A DNA stretch of 35,004 nucleotides from contig PJAB01000195.1 of NCBI GenBank assembly GCA_002887195.1, positions 1 through 35,004 on the forward strand, written 5' to 3'. This document shows, piece by piece, positions 26,797 through 34,574 of the stretch. The notes below the pieces were generated by a model. That model saw nothing but the letters and a program-made list of their open reading frames with translations. It had not been told where the DNA came from and did no database searches. Source of the DNA: Chrysochromulina parva. Its lineage: Eukaryota; Haptophyta; Prymnesiales; Chrysochromulinaceae. The position numbers and the translations under genes were made by a program. How positions within the stretch are numbered: the first letter of the stretch is position 1; every line of letters begins with the position of its first letter.

Positions 26797-28718
26797 CTAC
26801 AACGGTAGGTCGGCGGGTAGCGCAAAGCCCTTGGTGCAGTTGATTAGAGGGCGCGTGCCCGGCGGCAGCAGCTCCCACGCCCTCCATCCGGGGAAGTTTG
26901 GGTTCTCCTCCTCCGCGCAGAACGAGGCCGAGTCTGCATGCATGCAATCAGTCGCAATCAGTCGCAACCAGTCGCAATCAGTCGCACTCAGGGTGCACTC
27001 AGCATCCAATCAGTGCAATCAGGGTGCCTCGTCGCTCACCTGCCAGGGCGTGACGCATGCGTGCATTGAAGAGGCGGGTCTGCTGCGCACCTGTGGGGAG
27101 GCAGGGCGGGGCGCCGTCGTGAGCACTCGCATGCGCGCGTTGAAGAGGCGGGTCTGCTGCGCACCGCCCACGTCTGTGTACCGGAGCCGACGCATCTCGG
27201 GTAGCGTGAGCTCGACCACGCGGGCGTCGTACCTGCATGCAATCAGTCGCAATCAGAGACGCATCTCGGGGAGGGAGATCACACCTCGCGAGTGGGGCGT
27301 ACTGCGGAGATCGGAGCTCCCGCGGGGAGCATCATGGGCAATCAAGGGAGATCGCACCTGGGAGATCGCACCCTCGCGAGTGGGGCGTACTGCGGAGATC
27401 GGAGCTTCCGCGGGGAGCATCATGGGCAATCAAGGGAGATCGCACCTGGGAGATCGCACCCTCGCGAGTGCAGGGCGTACTGCGGAGATCGGAGCTCCCG
27501 CGGGGAGCACTGCGCTGACCCGAGCTTCCGCCGAGCCCGCTGCGGCGCTAGCGCCGTCGTGAGCACCCATCCAGACGCTCAATCGCACGGCGCCGTCGCG
27601 AATGTGCGTCGGCAAGCTCGGATGGTACCAGAAGCTGTGCGCGCGGAAGGGCAGGTCGCCGCCTCCGAGGGCCTTCGGCAACCGGTGCCATCGCGCCACG
27701 TTGAACATCGAATCCAGCGGGCAGGGGAAGGGAAGGCGCATGGACCGAGGTGCATTCACATGACGGCAGCCGCGCAGCAGGCCCCACCACTTGTCACACG
27801 CACACTCAAGCGGGGGCACCAGGAGCGTCGCGTTGAGCGCCGTCGCGAACGCGAGCCAATCGCGCACGGCCGTGCCTGATGAGGGAGGTCATCAGAGGCC
27901 ATCAGAGGCCATCAGCATGCAGTCAGCGGCAATCAGCGATGGGCCCTCAAGGCCTATCAGCATGCAATCAGCATGCAATCAGCATGCAATCAGCGAGGGG
28001 CCCTTCATGCGCATCAGAGGCAATCAGCGGCAATCAGCGAGGGGCCCTCCATGCCTATCAGAGGCAATCAGCGGCAATCAGCGGCAATCAGCGGCAATCA
28101 GCATGCATTCAGGCGTACGTTGCAGGTCGGCGAGCGCCACGTGGCGGCGCGGGTCCGCCTCCGACGGGTAGGCGCGCCCGATACGGCGCCATGCGTCGTC
28201 GTCCACTAGGGACCCTAGCGGACGGACGAGGAGCGTTGTATCGGGCACGTCGTAGTAGCTCGGAGGGTCGGCGAACCTGATGAGGGACGCAATCAGCATG
28301 CAATCAGCATGCACCCGAGCGTTGTATCGGGCGCGTCGTAGTAGCTCGGAGGGTCGGCGAACCAGAGGCCTGCCTCGCGCGCGCGCTGCCGCTTGCCGTA
28401 CGCGTAGGTCGGTGCGTCGCCAAACTGGAACGTGAGGTGCACAGCGAGCGGCTGCTGCGCGAGCGCCGTGTCGGGCGCACCGGGCAGCGCAGCGGTGGCG
28501 TGCCAGCGGTGAGCGTGCTGTGCGAAGAACGCATGCCCGGTGAGGAAGGCATGGGCAGGCAGCGTGCCGATCGCAAACGGAACTTGGGCTTCGTCAGTCT
28601 CGAGGGCGGCCTCGCTAAGGAAGATGTCCCGAGTCGCCGGTGTGAACGATGCAAGCAGCTCCTCATCCGCCGACGCCGCGGCGTACGCGCCGCCGCCGCC
28701 GCCGCTGATGCCGCCGCC

Positions 28719-28750
<32 letters not shown>

Positions 28751-29944
28751 CGCCGCTGCCGCCGCCGCCGCTCCCGCGCACCGCGTGTCGCCACTTAGCC
28801 CACACGCTCGGGTCCTTCAAGACGGACCCTAATTTCGAACTGAGCACTAGATGATCAAAGACGAGCTGATCGTTGGTGGGTGTGCCCGCGGTGGTGGCGG
28901 CGATCGCGCGCCGCCAGGCATGCACCAGTGCCTTCCCGCCGCGCGTGGGGCGGAGGAGCATGATTCCCGTGTTCATCTCGGACCGCATCCCGTTGCCTAA
29001 CCAGCCACGATCGCCAGGCCCGTGGGAGATACCTGATGATGGAGGCCATCAGACGTCTGAGTGGGTGAGTGAGGTCATCAGAGGCCATCCGGTAACTGAT
29101 GATGGAGGCCATCAGACGTCATCAGTGACACTCTCAGTGGCCATCAAGAGGCAGTCGAGGTACCAAGGGCGTCCTCGTGGGCGTCTAGCTCGTCGGTGGA
29201 GACGAGTATGTCGGCGTGCACGAGCAGCCGTGCCTCCGCTAGAGGGCCGTCTCTGCCAGCCGTCCTCATAGGAGCGGCGACCATCCAACGCTCCCAGCCC
29301 GGCGCGAGCCAGACCACGTCCAAGTCGGAGTACAGCACTGCGAACCCGAGCTCGAGCAGGTTCGTCAAAAACTCGAGCTTCAGATCTCCGAGCTCGAGGA
29401 AGGCGGCTTCGTGACGGATGTAACCGCCGCCGACACGCGTACTCTCGCTCGCATTCTTCGAGCGACGACGCTGGGCGGCTGGCACGGCGCGCTGTTGGCA
29501 CCAATTGCCCAGCGGCTCGTCGGCGACGCCGACCAGCACTGGCGCCAGCGCCGCTCGATTCACAAAGTGGAGCCAATTGGTGAGGAAGTCGGACATCGAA
29601 GATGTGCCAAAGGTGAAATGCAGGACAGTGTGACGTGGCTCGATGGAGGCGAGCGCGGCCTGTGCGTGCGAGTTGAAGGCCAATGCACTGTGTTCGGACT
29701 GCAGCCACGCTGGAAGCGTCGCGGGCGGCGATGCGGTGCTGGGCTGGAGTTCTGAGGGCTGGGCTGCAGTTGGCGCCGGCGGTGCCTCTGCAAGTGCCGG
29801 CGGATTCGGTGACGAGGCGTACATGGCCGTCGATGGTCGAAACGTGGCCGACAGACCTGCGCAACCACCGATCGGCGCATATAGCACGCTGTATGCGGCT
29901 GCTGCCGCTAGTACCAGTACCAGTGCTCTCGGGCTGGCCTTCAT
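26797..29944 (-). CDS. GT77-like (arabinosyltransferase-type) glycosyltransferase, seven exons
   Basis: Exons (minus) 29944-29164, 29032-28363, 28276-28119, 27875-27446, 27232-27165, 27090-27040 and 26933-26797 sum to 2295 nt, in frame, giving 764 residues. An N-terminal hydrophobic anchor (residues 6-23) suggests a Golgi type II protein. The nucleotide-diphospho-sugar transferase core shows SDFLTNWLHFVNR, GDLKLEFLTNLLELGFAVLY and SDLDVVWL, with the DXD at 207-209, then NTGIMLLRPTRGG and TPTNDQLVFD. A later block (ALNATLLVPPLECACDKWW, RLPFPCPLDSMF, FRAHSFWYHP) is typical of RRA/XEG113-type GT77 enzymes, which add arabinose to hydroxyproline-rich proteins or pectin. The sugar here is not proven. 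A polyglycine insert interrupts the protein after KWRHAVRG. The exon 4 tail (ALARVRSPR) before YDARVVELTLPEM is the least certain part of the model. Confidence 0.8.
26934..27039 (-). repeat. Intron 6 of GT77, CTGATTGC-rich
   Basis: 106 nt from GTGAGCG to GCATGCAG. Most of it is degenerate tandem CTGATTGC(G/A) units, ending in ATTGCATGCATGCAG. No copy of the flanking exons is visible. Confidence 0.75.
27091..27164 (-). mobile_element. Introner-like intron 5 of GT77
   Basis: 74 nt. It opens with 37 bases (from GTGCGCAGCAGACCCGCCTC to GCATGCG) repeated with two mismatches at the start of exon 6 (27090-27054). Core GTGCTCACGACGGCG, pyrimidine tract and CCCACAG follow. Confidence 0.85.
27233..27445 (-). 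repeat. Intron 4 of GT77, tandem copies of exon 4 end
   Basis: 213 nt. About two and a half copies of a roughly 90 bp unit (GTGCGATCTCCCTTGATTGC, then CTCCCCGCGGGAGCTCCGAT, then CGCAGTACGCCC and CTCGCGAG). The last 70 bases of exon 4 are one more copy, so the array grew from the exon end. It closes with CCCGAGATGCGTC, a short copy of exon 5, and ATTGCATGCAG. Confidence 0.8.
27876..28118 (-). repeat. Intron 3 of GT77, CTGATTGC satellite
   Basis: 243 nt from GTACGCC to CTCATCAG. It is nearly all GCTGATTGC(C/ATG) units, with two longer GGGCCCCTCGCTGATTGCC blocks. CTGAT fits the branch-point consensus, so the array holds many candidate branch points. Confidence 0.8.
28277..28362 (-). mobile_element. 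Intron 2 of GT77 born by tandem duplication
   Basis: 86 nt. Its first 46 bases (from GTTCGCCGACCCTCCGAGCT to ACAACGCTC) are repeated with one mismatch as the first 46 bases of exon 3. The other 40 bases are GCATGCTGATT units and CTCATCAG. This is the longest, best-preserved exon copy in the window and probably the youngest. Confidence 0.88.
29033..29163 (-). repeat. Intron 1 of GT77 with internal duplication
   Basis: 131 nt from GTACCTC to ATCATCAG. The segment GACGTCTGATGGCCTCCATC then ATCAG occurs twice, once in the middle and once as the 3' splice site. So it carries two equivalent acceptors; only the last keeps the frame used here. Confidence 0.75.
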
Positions 29945-30130
29945 ATGAAGAGCACTTGGTTTTCACAAGTGAGTGTGAACGTCACGTCTTGAGATGAAGA
30001 TGCCGCTCGTCAGCGAGCGGATGACCGAGCTGACCTCACTCGTGACCTTCATACGAGAATTCACAGTAAACCTCCGAGAAGCGTCCTCGCCACTGATCGA
30101 GCGGTCCACGAGTCTTGGACTGATTGAATC
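29945..30130. promoter_or_regulatory. Putative bidirectional promoter
   Basis: 186 bp between the GT77 start (-) and the RNA-binding protein start (+). Geometry only. Confidence 0.35.
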
Positions 30131-32938
30131 ATGTCGCCCATCCTCTTGTGCGGCGCTGCTAGCGCCCTGCTCCTCCTGCAGCCGCCGCCTCTGCAGCCTC
30201 TTCGCCACTGTTCGTTCCTCGACATCCGTATGGCGCTCGGCGGCGAAGCGTACCTCTCGCGAAAAGAGCGCCGGGCAATGTACTGGGACGAGAAGGCGGG
30301 AGAAAAGGCGCCGCCCACGGCAGAGGTTTCGACCCCGTCTCCGCACCCGCTCGTCGAGCTCATCGATTGGCATGTGCGCGAGGAGCGCCGCTTCGCGTCG
30401 ACGCCGCTGCAACCTGGCGAGCGCGTCATGGTGCTCGTCACGGAGTCGTCTCCGCTCGGGCTCGGAGTCTCCGTCGTGCCCGGTGGCGACTCGGGCCTCG
30501 TGTACAATGACGAAGCGGGCTTCGTGCCCGACGCGTCGGGCATTGCCGTTGGTGTGGGAGACGTGGTGCCCGCGTGGGTGCTCAAGGTCGGAGTCGGCAC
30601 GACACGTGACCGCATCGACTTCGCCTTCCGCGAGCAAGGTGCCAAGCCGCGGCTCACGGACGGCACCACGGCCATCTTCGACGCGCTGCTCGCCTCGCGC
30701 AAGCGTGGCGAGGAAGGCGTGCTCGCCGTGGGCGACGCCTCGACACCCGCTGAGATCAAGCTCGCGCTCGGGCTGAGCAAGGCCACCTTCAAGGCCGCTC
30801 GCGGCGCGCTCCTCCGCGCGGGCGTGCTCGCCTTCCCATTGGCGCCGAAGTTGACGAAGCTCGTGCCGGCGGCGGCCACGTGGTCCGACGAGGACGTGGC
30901 GCGTGTGTGGAAGGCACTCAGCCCGAGTGGTGGCGCCGTCGCGAGCACCGACGGTAGCTCCGCACGCGCCGTCTCGGGCGGAAACCGCGTCGTACCGGGC
31001 GCGTACCTCGAGCTCGCGGCTCTGCCACGTGGCGCGCTCGGTACGGCGCTCGGCTCCTCTGCAGGCGCCGCCGCGCTGCTCGAGTGGATCGAAGGTGAAG
31101 CGGCGGCCGCTCAAGCGACCACGGGTGCGGCCAAGGGCCCGAAGGCGGGAGATCGCATCTCCGATGCGGGAGATCGCATCTCCGATCTGGGGCCGAGCCT
31201 CCCAGAGGAGATCGCATCTCCGAGCGAGGGTTTCGTCATCTCTGTGCGCGCGGTGCGCGACGATCCGAGCGCGGTGCGCGTCTACCTGCGTGCCGACGCC
31301 GCCGCGAGCGCGTCCATCGCCAGCCGCCTAGCGAGCTACATCGGGCCACCGTTTGTGCGTACCGCCGAGCAGAGCGAGCGTCTGCGCCGGGGGCTAGGCT
31401 CAGCTGTGAATGGAGGCGGTACTGTGAATTCACGCTCCGGGCCGCAGCCTGGCGACAAGCCCAGCGGCGGGCGCGGCGGCAGCAGCGGCAGCAGCGGCAG
31501 CAGCGGCAGCCGCAGCCGCGGCGGCGGCGACGGGCGCGAGGCGCCGACGGCCCACTGCGCCTATGTGGGGAATCTCGCGCAGTCCGTCGACGAAGATGCG
31601 CTCTGGGAGGCCTTCCTTGATTGCGGCTACATCTCGCGCCTCGAGATCGCGACCGATGAGCGCGAGAGCGGCCACCGCGGCTTCGGCCGGCTTTGGTTTG
31701 CGGATGAGCTCGGCCTCGAGCGTGCCCTCGTGCTGCGCGGCTCTGACTTGCACGGCAAGAAGCTGCGCGTCGAGCGTTCCAAAGACGATCCTTCACAGGA
31801 TGCTTCACAGGATGACGCCGCGCCATCGGGCGCCGTATCGGGCGCCGGCGCCGCCTCTCCACGTCCCAGTCGAACCGCGCCGCCCACGCGCCGTGATGAG
31901 CGCGCCGTGATGGGCGCCCGTCCGGCGAGCGCGCGCCGTGATGGCGAATTCTTCCGAGCGGAGCGCCGTGATGGGCGCCCCTCCGACCCATATTTGGATC
32001 GAGGAGCGCCGCAGACGCGCCGTGGTGAGCACTCGTTCGATCGCGGTGCGCCGCTGTCGACCCACGACTACACTCGCGAGCCGGGAGATGCGGCGCAGAT
32101 CGATGTGGCGCGTGTCGACCAACTGCTCGTCGAGCGCATCGGCGCGAAGCGTTCACGCGACTTTGCGGCGGCGGACGCCCTCCGTGACACGTTACAAGCC
32201 ATGGGCGTTCATGTGAATGACAAGGAGAAGCTGTGGGCTGTCAGTCGCGGTGCCGGCGTTCGTGGCGCCCAGGACGGCGCTCGTCGAGGCGAGGGCAGCG
32301 ACCGTCGTGCTGAGCGCTCATCCCAGCGCGTCTCGCTGGTGGCCGATCCCAAAACGGGCGAAGTTCGGAACCCGAGCGCCGCGGACGAGATGTACTTTTC
32401 GACACAAGGCTTTCTCAGAGCCGGTTTGCCGCCGCCGCCGCCGCCCGTGCTCGGCCGCCGCAAAGATATCACGTCCCGCGCGCCTGCGGCGCGGTACAGC
32501 GCTGGTGGCGCTCAGTACAGCGCTGGCGGCGGGCGTGACGGCACGTTTTCGGGGCGCGGCGAGGGCGGGCGCCGTAATGAGCGACCCTTCGAGCTCGGCG
32601 TTTCCATTTCGGGCCGAGGCGGGGGCGAGGGCAGCCGGCGTGACGAGCGCCGCTTCGATCGCTTCAATCCGTTCGATGAGAGCTCCTTCGAGCGTGACGT
32701 GGCGCCGCTCTCGACGGTGGAAAAGGTCGCGTCGCGTCGCGGCACTGGCGGCGGTTACGGCGCACGTGGTGATGGCGGCGCGCGTGGTGATGGCGGCGGG
32801 CGTGGTGATGGCGGCGGGCGCGGTACTAGCCGGGGGCGTGGCGCAGCCGCTGGCAAGTCACGCGAGAATCCATGGCTTGCGCGCCGTGGTGAGCGCCGTG
32901 AGCAGCCGACCACGAGAGGGCGATACGGAGAGCGCTGA
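30131..32938 (+). CDS. CvfB-like S1/winged-helix, RRM and RGG RNA-binding protein
   Basis: Intronless, 935 residues. The N terminus (MSPILLCGAASALLLLQPPP) is signal-like and is followed by a basic stretch (SRKERRAMYW), which would suit plastid targeting in an alga with a complex plastid. Residues about 97-170 look like an S1/OB fold (VLVTESSPLGLGVSVVP, GFVPDASG, DRIDFAFRE), and about 203-245 like the winged helix of bacterial CvfB (STPAEIKLALGLSKATFKAA). At 475-551 lies an RRM with RNP2 (AYVGNL) and RNP1 (HRGFGRLWF). Near 655-700 is a helical motif (RDFAAADALRDTLQAMGVHV) of the kind seen after cysteinyl-tRNA synthetases and in other algal RNA-binding proteins. The remainder is Arg/Gly/Asp-rich with RR[DGN]E and GDGGGRG repeats. 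It is probably an RNA-binding or translation-related protein, perhaps plastid. The bacterial-type S1/WH half joined to an RRM is unusual. Confidence 0.8.
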   Translation: MSPILLCGAASALLLLQPPPLQPLRHCSFLDIRMALGGEAYLSRKERRAMYWDEKAGEKAPPTAEVSTPSPHPLVELIDWHVREERRFASTPLQPGERVMVLVTESSPLGLGVSVVPGGDSGLVYNDEAGFVPDASGIAVGVGDVVPAWVLKVGVGTTRDRIDFAFREQGAKPRLTDGTTAIFDALLASRKRGEEGVLAVGDASTPAEIKLALGLSKATFKAARGALLRAGVLAFPLAPKLTKLVPAAATWSDEDVARVWKALSPSGGAVASTDGSSARAVSGGNRVVPGAYLELAALPRGALGTALGSSAGAAALLEWIEGEAAAAQATTGAAKGPKAGDRISDAGDRISDLGPSLPEEIASPSEGFVISVRAVRDDPSAVRVYLRADAAASASIASRLASYIGPPFVRTAEQSERLRRGLGSAVNGGGTVNSRSGPQPGDKPSGGRGGSSGSSGSSGSRSRGGGDGREAPTAHCAYVGNLAQSVDEDALWEAFLDCGYISRLEIATDERESGHRGFGRLWFADELGLERALVLRGSDLHGKKLRVERSKDDPSQDASQDDAAPSGAVSGAGAASPRPSRTAPPTRRDERAVMGARPASARRDGEFFRAERRDGRPSDPYLDRGAPQTRRGEHSFDRGAPLSTHDYTREPGDAAQIDVARVDQLLVERIGAKRSRDFAAADALRDTLQAMGVHVNDKEKLWAVSRGAGVRGAQDGARRGEGSDRRAERSSQRVSLVADPKTGEVRNPSAADEMYFSTQGFLRAGLPPPPPPVLGRRKDITSRAPAARYSAGGAQYSAGGGRDGTFSGRGEGGRRNERPFELGVSISGRGGGEGSRRDERRFDRFNPFDESSFERDVAPLSTVEKVASRRGTGGGYGARGDGGARGDGGGRGDGGGRGTSRGRGAAAGKSRENPWLARRGERREQPTTRGRYGER

Positions 32939-33786
32939 CCGGTACACATTTGATAATGCTTAATGGACGGTCGGGTGTTGTCTCGGTGTGACCGGGTGAT
33001 CCGGTCTACCTTACCCACATCGCCAAGTAGCTACAATAATCAATAAAACCGCCACGCGGGTAAGTGGGCATTCAATCGGAGCGTGTCGCACACTGTCTCT
33101 ACTACGCTAGATAAACGTGAAACTCTACAGACTACACGCAACGTAGACGTACCGCGCCGCACACGCCGGCGCGAGATTTTGACCTTCCGGTTCCAGAGGG
33201 GGGGTCATTTCAACACTCAGGTAATTACCCTACATTGTATGGTGTTTCAACATAGTGGGGCGCGAGATTTGACCTTGGGGGAGGGTTTCAACTCTCAGGT
33301 AACTACTCTGATGGTGTTTCAACATAGTGCACGCGAGGACGCGAGACGTACGCGAGACGCGGACAGCGACAAGGCTCCAACAGAATAAAACGCACATCCC
33401 GAGATGCCTCGGCCATCGCGGCTTCCGCCGGCGCCGCGCTATACACGAGTCCGCTCTCGCACTCCTTCGTGCTTCGAGTCAACACAGTTGCGCAACGGGA
33501 AGTAAGCGGGATCCGGGAACTAGGGATACGCGCGCAAGTGCGCCGCAGCCACTCGTTTGACTCGGGCCACAGCACTTCAACTTGTACTAACTCGGTGTTA
33601 CGAACGCAACGGAGACCTGTCACGATGTAGTCACGATGACACCGACTCTGTACAGAGGCAAACAACAAACAAAGCACACCGTTCTCGTGCATGCAAGGTG
33701 AGCAACGTTTTTTCTAGACACGGTTACGACCGAACGGCCGGTTCGCTTCCTATTTGCTCCCTAATCGTCCCTTACGTCGACGCACC
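32939..33786. other. Intergenic with a tandem duplication
   Basis: 848 bp between the RNA-binding gene and centrin. It contains two tandem units at 33169-33330. The rest has no recognisable coding content; 33600-33786 is the 5' region of centrin. Confidence 0.55.
33169..33330 (+). repeat. Two-copy tandem repeat, 70-90 bp
   Basis: Shared blocks in order: GCGCGAGATTTTGACCTT, then GGGTTTCAAC or GTCATTTCAAC, CTCAGGTAA, and ATGGTGTTTCAACATAGTG. The first unit is about 20 bp longer. Confidence 0.8.
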
Positions 33787-34574
33787 ATGGCGAAGGGCAA
33801 GAAAGGCCTCAGCGCTGAGCAGCAGGCGGAGCTCAAGGAGGCATTTGACCTCTTCGATGCTGACAAGAGTGGGCAGATCGATGTGAGAGCGCGCGCTCGC
33901 GGTCCTTGCGCACAATCACTTTTCTACACTTTTCGTGGCGTGCTCGAATGATGGACGTGATTGCTGACATGCGCGCCGCATGCGCATTGTGGCAGTTTAA
34001 GGAATTGAAAGCCGCGTTCAAGGCGCTTGGATTTGACACACCAAAAGAGGAGATCCGGAAGATGCTCGCGGACGTCGACACTGATGGCTCAGGCACCATT
34101 GAGTTCCCCGAGTTTCTCCAGATGATGACGGGCACGAGTACGCGCACGCTCCCACCTCCCCCATGAACCTCCCGCCTCTCTCGAGCACGTCATATGAGTG
34201 CCAACCCCAAACCGACGACTTGCCTCTCTCACCCGTGTGCTGGGCCCCTCTCTCTTACCCCTCTCTTCGTACCTCTCTTCACCCCTCTGTCTTTGTGCTG
34301 TCGTGCAGTCAGCAAGGACACCAAGGAAGAGACGATGAAGGTGTTCAAGCTCTTCAATGGCGGCGCAGACGGGGGCAAGATCACGCTCGCCAACCTGAAG
34401 ACAGTCGCCAAGGAGCTCGGCGAGAGCATGACCGACGAGGAGCTGCAGGACATGATCGATCACGCCGACAAGTCGAGCACCAACGCGGTTTCATTCGACG
34501 ATTTTTACCGTTTAATGGCCAAGCGCAACGCACCGCAGAGTGCGATCGACGACCTGCTCGGAGACGACGATTAG
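33787..34574 (+). CDS. Centrin (four EF-hand family), three exons
   Basis: Exons 33787-33882, 33996-34137 and 34309-34574 (504 nt) give 167 residues, the usual centrin length. The sequence [20 protein letters not shown], then [20 protein letters not shown] and [15 protein letters not shown], then [18 protein letters not shown] follows centrin order. EF1 loop [12 protein letters not shown] (24-35) and EF2 loop [12 protein letters not shown] (60-71) are complete. EF3 ([14 protein letters not shown]) has lost its first Asp and has one extra residue, and EF4 ([12 protein letters not shown]) is degenerate. Centrins organise basal bodies and centrosomes, so the cell should have flagella or centrioles at some stage. 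The second donor was taken as GTACGCG at 34138 (phase 1), which gives the normal spacing; a GC donor five bases upstream also keeps frame but shortens the linker. Neither intron has exon copies. Confidence 0.88.

Noticed and set aside
26591..27562. A 323-residue plus-strand open frame
   Set aside because: It runs antisense through GT77 exons 5-7 and through tandem intron repeats; its repeats are the intronic array read on the other strand.
27879..28280. CRISPR-like array in the regularly repeated region
   Set aside because: Units are 8-12 bp, degenerate and without unique spacers. It is an intronic simple satellite in a eukaryotic gene.
32017..32035. A match to the introner core on the minus strand inside the CvfB/RRM gene
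   Set aside because: It lies in coding sequence for RRGEHS, and the same codons (CGC CGT G-T GAG) recur many times in this protein as RR[DGN]E repeats. Internal coding repeats explain the match.
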